Shown piece by piece: positions 54,004-62,869 of a DNA stretch of 64,000 nucleotides. Location of the stretch: NCBI GenBank assembly GCA_002420185.1, contig DIHO01000006.1:114673-178672 (forward strand). Reading direction: 5' to 3'. The notes beneath the pieces are model-generated. The model saw only the letters and a program-made list of their open reading frames with translations, was not told where the DNA came from and did not search any database. Both the position numbers and the translations under genes were made by a program. This DNA is from Opitutales bacterium UBA5694 (lineage in GTDB: Bacteria > Verrucomicrobiota > Verrucomicrobiia > Opitutales > Opitutaceae). Each line of letters starts with the position of its first letter. The stretch's first letter is position 1.

Positions 54004-55401
54004 ATGAATACCCCCGACCCTGCCGGTGTTCCGGTTTCGATTGAAGGGCCCGTTCTCTCCGAATACGAGCGTGAACCCGTCCCAAAGGAAGCTCGGAAAG
54101 GAGCCAGCAAGTTCTGGGGTATGTATGCCGGTGAGCACGCAGCAGGGACTGAGTTCATGATCGGACCGCTCTTTCTCTTAAACGGCGTCAGTCTTCAGAA
54201 TATATTTTTCGGTCTTTTACTCGGGAACCTTATGGCAGTGCTCAGCTGGCGATATCTCTGTGCCCCTATCGCGACAAAAGCACGTTTGACCCTCTACTAT
54301 CATTTGGAAAAGATTGCGGGAGAGAAGCTGGTTAAAGTTTACAATCTAGCCAACGGCATCCTCTTTTGCTTCCTCGCCGGAGCAATGATAACCGTATCCG
54401 CTACCGCAGTGGGTGTTCCCTTCAATATTCCGATGCCCACCATCGAAGACTCGTACCCGAATAGTCTTTCTTTTGTCGCTATTGTGATCGCGGTCGGAGC
54501 GGTTATCGCTGTAGTGGCTTCGCTCGGATATGACATGGTCGCCAAGTTTGCTAATATCTCGGCTCCGTGGATGGTTCTTGTATTTCTCGCGTGCGGGATC
54601 ATTTCCTTCAAACAACTCGGCGTATCAAATTGGAATGAACTCAACGAACTTTGGAAGGCATCGATCTTATTTGCTCAACAAGGACAGGGAACGTCGACGA
54701 TGGGATTTTGGAGTGTTGTCCTCTTTGCCTGGTTCTGCAACGCCGCCATGCATATCGGGATGTCCGATCTGTCTGTCTTCCGTTTCGCCAAGAAAGCTAG
54801 CTATGGCTGGGCTTCCGCTGCGGGCATGTATGTCGGCCATTACATGGCCTGGATCGCAGCAGCATTTATGTTAGCGGCCCAAATCAAACTTTACCAGGAC
54901 ACCAATCCAGTTCCGGGACCCATGGCCATCAATATCGCTGGGCTCGCCGGAATTATATGCGTAATAGTAGCAGGATGGACAACCGCTAACCCTACGATTT
55001 ATCGGGCTGGACTTGCATTTCAGGCGATCGTACCCAGCGCCTCTAGATTCAAAGTAACGTTGATTGCAGGATTCGTTGCGACGATCGCAGGCGTTTTTCC
55101 AGCATTCGCATGGAAATTACTCGGTTTCGTTGGTATTTACGGAACGATTCTCGCCCCCATTGGAGCCGTTATCTTTTTCGATTGGCACTTTCGCTGTAAG
55201 GGAAACGCAGATACACTTCACAATACGGTTCCTTCGTCATCTTTCAGTTTTTCCGTTCTCTTCGCCTGGCTGATTCCTGTCGGAATAGCCCTCTATTTCA
55301 TTCAGGCGATTGGCATTACTCCCTGGATTTTCCCCCTCCCTTGCTGGATCGTATGCGGAGTCCTGTACATTCTCTTCAATCGAAAGTCCCTAGTTGCTTA
55401 A
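54004..55401 (+). CDS. NCS1-family nucleobase/cytosine permease-like transporter
   Basis: 465 residues from the ATG at 54004; 19 in-frame upstream codons to 53947 are rejected because they are not family-like. About 12 transmembrane helices. The N-terminal GASKFWGMYAGEHAAGTEFM and the 'NLMAVLSWRYLCAPIATKAR' segment fit the NCS1 (purine/cytosine/allantoin) symporter fold, with SDLSVFRFAKKASYGWASAA in the middle. NCS1 proteins import nucleobases or related compounds with H+ or Na+. This variant lacks an obvious purine-site match, so the substrate is open. A small membrane protein gene follows 16 bases downstream. Confidence 0.82.
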   Translation: MNTPDPAGVPVSIEGPVLSEYEREPVPKEARKGASKFWGMYAGEHAAGTEFMIGPLFLLNGVSLQNIFFGLLLGNLMAVLSWRYLCAPIATKARLTLYYHLEKIAGEKLVKVYNLANGILFCFLAGAMITVSATAVGVPFNIPMPTIEDSYPNSLSFVAIVIAVGAVIAVVASLGYDMVAKFANISAPWMVLVFLACGIISFKQLGVSNWNELNELWKASILFAQQGQGTSTMGFWSVVLFAWFCNAAMHIGMSDLSVFRFAKKASYGWASAAGMYVGHYMAWIAAAFMLAAQIKLYQDTNPVPGPMAINIAGLAGIICVIVAGWTTANPTIYRAGLAFQAIVPSASRFKVTLIAGFVATIAGVFPAFAWKLLGFVGIYGTILAPIGAVIFFDWHFRCKGNADTLHNTVPSSSFSFSVLFAWLIPVGIALYFIQAIGITPWIFPLPCWIVCGVLYILFNRKSLVA

Positions 55402-55417
55402 ACCAAGCGTCTTAAAC

Positions 55418-55600
55418 ATGAGAACTTTACCGAAAATCCTATCGAGATTGGCACTCGGACTAACGATTGTCCCTGCTTTACTTTTCCTATTTAACTTGAT
55501 GAGTCTTGAGACTGTCAAAGTGATCATGATAATTGGATCGGTTCTTTGGATCGCCACAGCCCCCATCGTTCAAAAGCGAAATCCACTCGTCCATAACTAA
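55418..55600 (+). CDS. small membrane protein downstream of the permease
   Basis: 60 residues from the ATG at 55418 (MRTLPKILSRLALG). Two hydrophobic helices: LALGLTIVPALLFLFNLMSL and VKVIMIIGSVLWIATAPIV, then a basic tail QKRNPLVHN. It begins 16 bases after the permease stop on the same strand, so it is likely co-transcribed and may be an accessory subunit; similar short two-helix proteins occur next to transporters in marine Verrucomicrobiota. No function is known. Confidence 0.65.
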   Translation: MRTLPKILSRLALGLTIVPALLFLFNLMSLETVKVIMIIGSVLWIATAPIVQKRNPLVHN

Positions 55601-55871
55601 CTCCAGAATATATACTTCGCGGGGAATTCGATCGACGCAGTTTTCATCCAAAACTACCGGCATACTTTCCCAATCAATCCCGTTCGAAAACTTCCAAAAG
55701 CATTATCGATCGTTCCAGTTTCATCGAAACAACCGCTGTCGCCTCGCTAGGAGTTCGCCCGCCCCCTCAAAGCTTAGCGGACTTGCCATGGGGAGGCTTG
55801 TTCGAATGGCGGCGTAAAATTCTCTCCTAAAATGATTAAGAGCATCATGGCGTTACTAGCAGCCCTACCCA

Positions 55872-56996
55872 CTACGTGCTCAACCTACCATCAAAATCAC
55901 TTCTATCATTCTCCGGATACAGGGGGAACTGAATTGATTTTCCATCACGACCACTCCGATAAATGGCTGTGAACAATTCGACCGTTTCACGACCTGCCTG
56001 TCCGCTGACGCAGGGCTCGCGATCTTCGATGATCGCCTCTATAAAATCATCAATATTCAGGGCATGGTAGTGTTCCATTGCATTGATTCGATTGAATTTA
56101 GCCGTATCTTCCTCAATCCATTCTGGCAACTTACTCTCTTCCCCAGGAACGGTCCAATAATCGTTCAAAGGAGGCTCCTCAATCTTTGACATTCCTGCGA
56201 TGAACATGGCTCCGCCATCTGTCTGAACGCCTACCAAAGATCCATTCGATCCTAGAACACTCACCTTTCCATTTATTGCCGGATTGTAGGAATTACTCAC
56301 AATCACTTGACCCAAAGCGCCTGAATCGAATCGAATAGAGGCGACTGCAGTATCATCAACCTCGATACTTGGGTGATTCAAATTTCCCCAATAGCCACTG
56401 ACTTCAGAAACCGAACCCATATACCAAAGTAAAAGATCAAGCTGGTGCACGGCCTGATTCACCAAGACGCCCCCTCCCTCATCTTTCCACGTTCCCCGCC
56501 AAGGATCACTGTCGTAGTAATCTTGATCACGCCAACCCAACACAGTCACTGATCCCAAAATGGGTCGTCCGATCTTTCCAGAGTCAATGCCTTCGCGAAT
56601 TCTAGCGCACGGTTCGTAAAAGCGGCGCTGGCACAGCATACCCAATTTCACCCCGCTTTTTTCGACCGCACCTAAAATAGCATCACAGTCCTCCAAAGAA
56701 GAGGCCAAAGGCTTTTCAATCAAAAGGTGTATCCCTGCCTCAGCTGCCGCGACAGATGGATCACGATGTGCCGGGTGCGGCGTACAAATACAAACCGCTT
56801 CTACTCCCGACTCCCTCAGGAAAGCATCGAGATCCGTGTAGGCCTTTACACCATACCGATCGGCAAACTTCTGCGTTTTCTCAGTCGTTCGTCCCAATAC
56901 CGAGGTGAACTCGCTTTTTTGGTTTGAAGTGAGCGCGGCCGCATGCAAATGCCCTACCTTACCGGTACCTATGATTCCTGTCTTAATTCTTCGCAT
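55872..56996 (-). CDS. Gfo/Idh/MocA-family oxidoreductase
   Basis: 374 residues. An N-terminal Rossmann domain binds NAD(P): KTGIIGTGKVGHLHAAAL with the G-x-G-x2-G motif, then VCICTPHPAHRDPSVAAAEA and the catalytic-lysine motif HLLIEKPLAS. The C-terminal alpha/beta domain carries GGGVLVNQAVHQLDLLLWYM with the conserved His. Family members oxidise or reduce sugars, inositols and sugar derivatives. The neighbouring zinc dehydrogenase gene on the same strand points to a two-step sugar or polyol oxidation, but a terminator-like hairpin separates them. Confidence 0.9.
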   Translation of the reverse strand: MRRIKTGIIGTGKVGHLHAAALTSNQKSEFTSVLGRTTEKTQKFADRYGVKAYTDLDAFLRESGVEAVCICTPHPAHRDPSVAAAEAGIHLLIEKPLASSLEDCDAILGAVEKSGVKLGMLCQRRFYEPCARIREGIDSGKIGRPILGSVTVLGWRDQDYYDSDPWRGTWKDEGGGVLVNQAVHQLDLLLWYMGSVSEVSGYWGNLNHPSIEVDDTAVASIRFDSGALGQVIVSNSYNPAINGKVSVLGSNGSLVGVQTDGGAMFIAGMSKIEEPPLNDYWTVPGEESKLPEWIEEDTAKFNRINAMEHYHALNIDDFIEAIIEDREPCVSGQAGRETVELFTAIYRSGRDGKSIQFPLYPENDRSDFDGRLST

Positions 56997-57030
56997 AAAA
57001 AAACCTCATAGATACCGCAATCCTCTCAAA

Positions 57031-57063
57031 ATATAGCCCGCCAATCTAAGTAGCGGGCTATAT
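57031..57063 (-). terminator. terminator of the zinc dehydrogenase gene
   Basis: A perfect 11-bp inverted repeat, ATATAGCCCGC (57031-57041) and GCGGGCTATAT (57053-57063), encloses an 11-base loop. On the minus strand it lies about 70 bases after the dehydrogenase stop and is followed by TTTTGAG. This is the best terminator in the window. Confidence 0.6.
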
Positions 57064-57131
57064 CCAAGCACCCATAATTTTAGTTACCTATTAGCACTCG
57101 GATATCGCCCACTACCAAATTTTTCCTACAA

Positions 57132-58166
57132 TCAAGGCTTCAGGATAACCTTGGTCAAGCCCTCTACACCTTTGTGTAGCCGGGCAAACCATTCTGCTCC
57201 CTGATTAAGAGGCTTCACTTCGCTGATAAGGCAATCCACATCAATTACACCACGCGCAATCAGATCCAAACACGCTGGATATTCGCCCGCAGACGCACAG
57301 GTTCCGATCAATGAAATCTGTCGCGTAACGACTTCCTGCAATGGCATCTCAACCGTTTTGGCAAGATTTCCTACAAGAGTGCAACTTCCTCCTTTCCGAA
57401 GCGAAGCGACGGCACCTTGCATAGTAGGCCCAATACCCACCGCCTCCATCGCAATATCAGCACCACGGCCTCCTGTTGCCTCGCGTATCGCCTCGGGAGC
57501 ATCGCACTTAGAGGAATTTACACAGAGGTCGGCTCCTAGCTTTTTCGCCGTTTCAAGTTTGCTGGCGTCAAGATCGACCACTGCCGTATATCCACAGCCT
57601 GCTGCCTTTAGGGTCTGCAAGCAAAGAAGCCCAATCATACCGCCCCCAAATACTACGGCTGAGTCCCCTAAATTAACCGGCGTTCTCTCTACCGCGTGCA
57701 CTGCGACCGAGACCGCCTCAACCATTGCCGCTTGTTCGAACGTGATATTGTCCGGTAACCGATAAAGTATGTGAGCCGGTACCGCGACATATTCAGCGAA
57801 GGCACCATATCTACGATATTCATCACACGACACACCTAACACCATCCGGTCATCACAAAGATTCACTTCGCCGCGCCGGCAATGCCAACATTCACCGCAA
57901 TAGACCGTCGAATCAAAGGTGACCCGATCTCCTGTCTTCCATTGTTCTCCCGCAGTAGAACCGACCTCAGAAATCGTCCCAGCTGCTTCATGTCCCATAA
58001 CTATGGGAGGTATACGACGCCCACTAGAGCCATCCATACCATGAACATCGCTCCCGCAAATACCGCAGGCCGCGACCCGGATCAGGACCTCGTTTGACTT
58101 GATCTCAGGAACTTCGATATCCTTGAATTCAAAATTCCCGTATTCAATCAGTTCTAGAGCTTTCAT
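57132..58166 (-). CDS. zinc-dependent medium-chain alcohol/polyol dehydrogenase
   Basis: 344 residues from the ATG at 58166 (MKALELIEYG), rejecting a 10-residue extension. It has both zinc sites of the MDR family: catalytic Cys37 in AACGICGSDVHG with His59-Glu60 in GHEAAG, and the structural Cys90, Cys93, Cys96 and Cys104 in YCGECWHCRRGEVNLC. The NAD-binding segment is AVVFGGGMIGLLCLQTLKAA. It is closest in look to sorbitol, galactitol-1-phosphate and threonine dehydrogenases; the exact substrate cannot be read from sequence. Together with the Gfo/Idh/MocA gene downstream it suggests sugar or polyol oxidation. Confidence 0.9.
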   Translation of the reverse strand: MKALELIEYGNFEFKDIEVPEIKSNEVLIRVAACGICGSDVHGMDGSSGRRIPPIVMGHEAAGTISEVGSTAGEQWKTGDRVTFDSTVYCGECWHCRRGEVNLCDDRMVLGVSCDEYRRYGAFAEYVAVPAHILYRLPDNITFEQAAMVEAVSVAVHAVERTPVNLGDSAVVFGGGMIGLLCLQTLKAAGCGYTAVVDLDASKLETAKKLGADLCVNSSKCDAPEAIREATGGRGADIAMEAVGIGPTMQGAVASLRKGGSCTLVGNLAKTVEMPLQEVVTRQISLIGTCASAGEYPACLDLIARGVIDVDCLISEVKPLNQGAEWFARLHKGVEGLTKVILKP

Positions 58167-58292
58167 TTCCAAACAAATATTTGTCGCGGCTGCCACGTAT
58201 AGTAATAATTAAACCACACACCTCTTACTATTGTAAACTCAGGATCCCAGCACGGCACAATCCTTATCTATTCAATAGAGTGGATAAAGCAT

Positions 58293-58312
58293 CCTTGGGG
58301 CAAGCCCCAAGG
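58293..58312. terminator. strong GC-rich hairpin between the RND operon and the dehydrogenase gene
   Basis: CCTTGGGG-caag-CCCCAAGG is a perfect 8-bp stem with a 4-base loop, followed on the plus strand by CGTTTTAAGG. The flanking genes run on the minus strand, where no T-tract follows, so it may act as a hairpin end for the RND operon transcript rather than a classic intrinsic terminator. Confidence 0.45.
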
Positions 58313-58463
58313 CGTTTTAAGGTAACGGGTAACTAAGCCACCGACAAGAAGAGTTCTCCGACAAGCTTCGAAATATCTACCCGTAGGGTATAAAAGCGGC
58401 CAAATCGAGGAAAACAAGAGGAGAGAAATCACGCGGTAAAATTGATGTTCTCAACGGACTATT

Positions 58464-61400
58464 CTACTGACTTTCGCGGTTCATCGAAGCACCTGCCAAC
58501 TCTAGTTCTATCTCGGGGTGAGGCTCCTGCGTTTTACCAATCATATCCTGCAGTTCATCAATTACCACGAAAACCACCGGCACGAGTATTAAGACAACTA
58601 AACTTGAACCCAGAGTTCCTAGTCCTAGCGAAATGGCCATAGGAACAAGAAACAGCGCCTGTTCATTCGTTTCGAATATCATGGGCCCCAGTCCCAGAAA
58701 AGTGGTTACCGCGGTGAGAAAGATGGGACGAAAACGTCGCCGAGACGCTTGAATGATAGAATCGAAGGAATCGAGACCGCGTTCCCTGTACCGATTTCGA
58801 GTCATAGCTAGGACAAACCCTCCATTAACTACCATACCGCACAGGGCGATCATTCCAAGAACACTATAGATACTCAAATCGAATCCTAACATTATGTGAC
58901 CCAATACCGCAGCCCCTAATCCCCAAGGAATCGTCAGGAGCACTATAGTAGCCTGGGTGTAACTTCTTAGGATGGAAGCCATGATAGCAAAGATTGCAAA
59001 CAGCGAGGTAGTCAGTCCGACACTTAGACTCCGTGTAGCTTCACGCTGGTCTCTCTGTTCGCCCTCAAAAGTGTAACGTAAACCCGGATACCTATTTATC
59101 AACTGAGGCAACTCACTTTTTTCCATTGCTTTCAGAACTTTATTTCCATTGGTCACATCGGACAAGACATTCGCAGTCACATTGACGACTCGACCTCCAT
59201 CAACGCGATCAATACGAACCGGAGCAGTCGTCTCGATGATCTTAGCAGCTTGGTTAATAGGAATCTCCGCCCCATTCGCCCCCTTAATCAACAACCCTTC
59301 CAATGCACTCAACGTCTTACGATCCTCCTGGGGTAAACGCACCATCACCCTGAGCTCTTCTCGGTCTCGAGGTTGACGCAGTGCTTCCGCACCATAAAAA
59401 GCATTTCGAATTTGCTGTCCCAAATCGCGAGCAGTGATGCCCAAGGCTTGCCCTGCTGGCTTAATCTCAAAACTGATCTGCGGCATTTCCCTGCCAAAAC
59501 CCTTCCGAATATCGGTTACGCCCGGATACAGAGCCAACATATCACCCAGCTCTTCAGCCGCCCGACGCAACGTTCCAACATCCGGATGGGCCAACTGAAC
59601 ATATATGGCCGCTTCGCCTCCTGGTCCGACAAGGTAGTCGAAAAACAAGGATTCCATATCTGGAATCTCTGGCACTTCATTCCGCCAAATATCCACGAAT
59701 CCGGCACCAGTGATCTCCCGCTGGCTCTGCGGTACAAGCTTCACTGCAACGCGTGCTCCATTCGTATTACGCCTAGCGATAGAGACGTTGTAGTTTCTAA
59801 CGATACCCTCCTCTCCAATTTTATCCATGGCCCGCTGAGCCGCTTCCTCAATTTGAAATATCACTTCCCGCGTTCGCGCCACAGGTGTCCCAGTCGGCAT
59901 CTCCAGCTCTGCCTGAATGTAGTCGTTCTCGATCGTTGGATTGAACGTGAAGTTTACTCTTCCGCTCATCGCGTAACCGATTAACACAAGAAGCGAAGCG
60001 ACAAAAACGGTGATCGTTATATAACGTAAGCGAATCGCTGTATCCAGAATCGGCCTATAAAATCGCTCCATGGCCGTATCGAGACGAATGCGAAGACGCG
60101 TTTGCGCCTGATCAAACCGGGTAAAGAAAGAGTCTTCGCGCGGATTCTTTCGGCCAAATGCTAAGTGGGAGGGAAGAATCAAAAGCACCTCCACCAGAGA
60201 TACCGTAAAGACCGCTATGATAACCGCAGGGAGTACATGAAGAAAACGGCCACTCTCTCCCGGCACAAAGAACAAAGGCAGAAAGGCTATGATATTTGTG
60301 CTAACAGCAAAGATGACAGGAATCGTCATCTCCTTGACACCGGCAACTGCAGCATCGAGTCGCGACATTCCATGTGTCAACTTATGGAAGATGTCCTCAC
60401 CGACCACGACCGCATCATCCACGACAATTCCCAACGTCACGATAAAGCCAAATACCGAGATCATATTCACACTGGCATCCATCACCGGCAGGAGAATGAG
60501 TGAACCAAGAATCGATACAGGAATTCCGACCGCCGTCCAAAAAGCCACTCTCAACTCAAGCAGAAAACCGAGGGCGAGCAGCACCAGGAGAAGACCTACC
60601 GTTCCGTTATACTTCAGAAGATTGATTCGCTCCTGATAGTCTTCCGTTCGATCAAAGCGAACTTCGACTAAAACAGAAGGCGGTAAAGTCGGGGATACTT
60701 GCTCAATGTAGCGATTGACCGCTTCGGATACCGCCATTGGTGGCTGATTTTCAGAAGCATAAACCCCGAGGGTAACCGTAGGCTTGCCGTTGTAGTAGGA
60801 TTCACGCTTCGTTTCTTCGAAACCATCTTCGATCGTGGCAATGTCACCAAGTCGAATCTCTCCACCCGTATTGCTACTCTTGATAGGCAAATTTGCAAAT
60901 TCACTGCCGAAGTAGCGACGTTCGGTCGTCTTCAGGAGAATGTCGCCACCGGTCGTCTTCATGGTCCCCGCAGGCACATCTTGAGCAGATTGCTCAATCG
61001 CCCTAGCAATTTCACCCATCGTGAGATCCAGCGAGCGCAGCTGAGCCTGCGGCACCTCAACCAAAATTTCCGGGCGACGCGCACCATCCAATTCAACGAG
61101 GGAAATCTCTGGTTGAGCCAGCAAGCCGTCTTCAATCTGACGGGCAAACTGAGCAAGGGTTCGTTCATCCACATCTCCACAAACAGCAACATAGTTGACT
61201 CCTCTTCGACGGCTTGTTCCCAGAGATACACGAGGGGGTTCGATTTCATCCGGGAACAGACTAATACGGGCGACCGCGGCAGTCACCTCTTGCAAGGCCC
61301 TATTCCGGTCGAAGCTCGGCATAATTTCCACAGACACGGACGCTCTTCCCTCCGAAGCAGTCGACTCTATTCGCCGCGTTAACTCCAGACCGCGCAGTTC

Positions 61401-61643
61401 TGATTCAATGGGGAGAATGATAGACTGTTCTACCTCTTCCGGACTAGCACCACGGTACTGCATGTCCACCTCGACTGTGTCGACTTGGAAGAGAGGGTAG
61501 ATTTCCTGTCGGATATTTCGAGCGACCACGATACCCACGACTACGATCGCAAACATGAGTAAATTGGCGGCTACATGGTTGCGAGCGAACCAAGCGATGA
61601 TCCCAGTCGCAGAAGAGGTGTCGTTGTAAGGATTGCGTTCCAT
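58464..61643 (-). CDS. RND efflux transporter permease (AcrB/MexB superfamily)
   Basis: 1059 residues, a full-length inner-membrane RND pump with 12 helices and two large periplasmic loops. The N-terminus is ATGIIAWFARNHVAANLLMF. The transmembrane 4 motif GIVVDDAVVVGEDIFHKLTH carries the proton-relay Asp pair, and 'LGMIALCGMVVNGGFVLAMT' is its counterpart in the second half. It is of the type that begins with a short N-terminal extension and ends with an ELxxM tail (DELQDMIGK), common in marine Gammaproteobacteria and Verrucomicrobiota. It works with the adaptor and outer-membrane channel encoded upstream (61661-64000). Substrate unknown; it could be hydrophobic toxins or lipids. AGGA precedes the ATG. 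Confidence 0.94.
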   Translation of the reverse strand: MERNPYNDTSSATGIIAWFARNHVAANLLMFAIVVVGIVVARNIRQEIYPLFQVDTVEVDMQYRGASPEEVEQSIILPIESELRGLELTRRIESTASEGRASVSVEIMPSFDRNRALQEVTAAVARISLFPDEIEPPRVSLGTSRRRGVNYVAVCGDVDERTLAQFARQIEDGLLAQPEISLVELDGARRPEILVEVPQAQLRSLDLTMGEIARAIEQSAQDVPAGTMKTTGGDILLKTTERRYFGSEFANLPIKSSNTGGEIRLGDIATIEDGFEETKRESYYNGKPTVTLGVYASENQPPMAVSEAVNRYIEQVSPTLPPSVLVEVRFDRTEDYQERINLLKYNGTVGLLLVLLALGFLLELRVAFWTAVGIPVSILGSLILLPVMDASVNMISVFGFIVTLGIVVDDAVVVGEDIFHKLTHGMSRLDAAVAGVKEMTIPVIFAVSTNIIAFLPLFFVPGESGRFLHVLPAVIIAVFTVSLVEVLLILPSHLAFGRKNPREDSFFTRFDQAQTRLRIRLDTAMERFYRPILDTAIRLRYITITVFVASLLVLIGYAMSGRVNFTFNPTIENDYIQAELEMPTGTPVARTREVIFQIEEAAQRAMDKIGEEGIVRNYNVSIARRNTNGARVAVKLVPQSQREITGAGFVDIWRNEVPEIPDMESLFFDYLVGPGGEAAIYVQLAHPDVGTLRRAAEELGDMLALYPGVTDIRKGFGREMPQISFEIKPAGQALGITARDLGQQIRNAFYGAEALRQPRDREELRVMVRLPQEDRKTLSALEGLLIKGANGAEIPINQAAKIIETTAPVRIDRVDGGRVVNVTANVLSDVTNGNKVLKAMEKSELPQLINRYPGLRYTFEGEQRDQREATRSLSVGLTTSLFAIFAIMASILRSYTQATIVLLTIPWGLGAAVLGHIMLGFDLSIYSVLGMIALCGMVVNGGFVLAMTRNRYRERGLDSFDSIIQASRRRFRPIFLTAVTTFLGLGPMIFETNEQALFLVPMAISLGLGTLGSSLVVLILVPVVFVVIDELQDMIGKTQEPHPEIELELAGASMNRESQ

Positions 61644-61660
61644 AGTCTTTTCCTACCTTC

Positions 61661-62869
61661 CTATTGTGTTCCCGCTACGAGTTCAGGGTAAGCGGTTGAG
61701 GGTTGTGGTGACACTTTCATATCAGGAAGAGCAACTCGAAGATCACTAACCACTAATTGCTGACCTTTTTTCAGATTATTGGATACGAGAACCGTTTCTT
61801 TTTCTAGCCAAAGGACTTCCGCAGGGAGGATTTTCAGTAGATTGTCTGATCCTACTACCCAAATTTGATTTCCCTCCCGAAGGGAATCCCGCGGTATTCG
61901 CAAGGTATTTTCGAGCGTTCCCGCATCGATCATGACTTCGACATAACTACCCAGCAAAAGAGGTAAACTTTGTTCCGAATCTCTGCTCAAACCCAGGGGA
62001 TCTTCTACCGAAATCACGACTCGGGCCATACGTCCCAGTGGATCCAGATCGCTTAACAAGCGAATAACACGACCTTCCCATTCCACCGTAGTTCCTTCAC
62101 CCGTATCCAAAATCACGTTCGCCATGGCCCCAAGCTGACCATCTTTGGGAAAACGGATCCACTTCAGATCGGAAAAAGGCAATGTCACTTGTATCCAGAA
62201 TTCATCAGTACCAACTAATTCACAAATCGTCGAATTAGGACTTAGCAATTGCCCCACTTCGATAGACTCTTCTACTACCATAGCGTTGAAAGGCGCTTTA
62301 ATTACCGTACGTGAGAGCTGCAGATCGGCCACCTCAATATCGTTAGTAGCCTTTTGCATCATCGCCTCGGCCCGTCGCAAATGGGGTTCACGCAAAACAA
62401 GCGAACGATTCACATCCTCGATCTCCAGATCCGATTGCAATTCATCCCATTCACGTTTCGCGATAACCTGGCGTCCACTCTCCACTTCACGCTCGAATCG
62501 TGCTTGCTCGAGATTGGACCTGACTTCGGAAAGCGCCAACTCGTAATCCTTTGGATCAATTCGCACCAACTCCTCACCTTTCACGAGCCGACCGCCAATC
62601 GTAATCGAATCGTTTTGATGTATCACCTGTCCCGATACTTGGGGTCTTATCGTCACTTTTCTGGCTGGAATAACACTGCCAAAAGCACTCACGGAAACCG
62701 ATCGCGTTTCAGCGGCGAGCACAATGGTCTGGACGATCCTAGCCGAACTCGTCTTTTCTTCAGGCGCAATCTCCGGCCCGGTCGATATCAGCAAATAACT
62801 CACTCCACCTCCCACGACAAGGATCAGGAACATAATCAGAATTGTGCTAGCGTGTGATTTTTTTTTCAT
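61661..62869 (-). CDS. RND efflux periplasmic adaptor subunit (HlyD/MFP family)
   Basis: 402 residues with an N-terminal signal anchor (ASTILIMFLILVVGGGVSYL). The lipoyl/barrel-sandwich halves flank a coiled-coil hairpin: VIPARKVTIRPQVSGQVIHQ, the helical region at about 110-170 (LSEVRSNLEQARFEREVESG), and 'LQLSRTVIKAPFNAMVVEES'. The beta-barrel then membrane-proximal domain follows, with GSYVEVMIDAGTLENTLRIP. It bridges the RND pump and the outer membrane channel. Its start overlaps the channel gene's stop by about 23 bases and its stop is 17 bases before the pump gene, so the three genes are one operon in the order channel, adaptor, pump. Confidence 0.93.
   Translation of the reverse strand: MKKKSHASTILIMFLILVVGGGVSYLLISTGPEIAPEEKTSSARIVQTIVLAAETRSVSVSAFGSVIPARKVTIRPQVSGQVIHQNDSITIGGRLVKGEELVRIDPKDYELALSEVRSNLEQARFEREVESGRQVIAKREWDELQSDLEIEDVNRSLVLREPHLRRAEAMMQKATNDIEVADLQLSRTVIKAPFNAMVVEESIEVGQLLSPNSTICELVGTDEFWIQVTLPFSDLKWIRFPKDGQLGAMANVILDTGEGTTVEWEGRVIRLLSDLDPLGRMARVVISVEDPLGLSRDSEQSLPLLLGSYVEVMIDAGTLENTLRIPRDSLREGNQIWVVGSDNLLKILPAEVLWLEKETVLVSNNLKKGQQLVVSDLRVALPDMKVSPQPSTAYPELVAGTQ

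Noticed and set aside
59373..61382. Long plus-strand open frames (203 and 227 residues) opposite the RND pump
   Set aside because: Both are antisense to strongly conserved RND coding sequence and their translations show no domain pattern.
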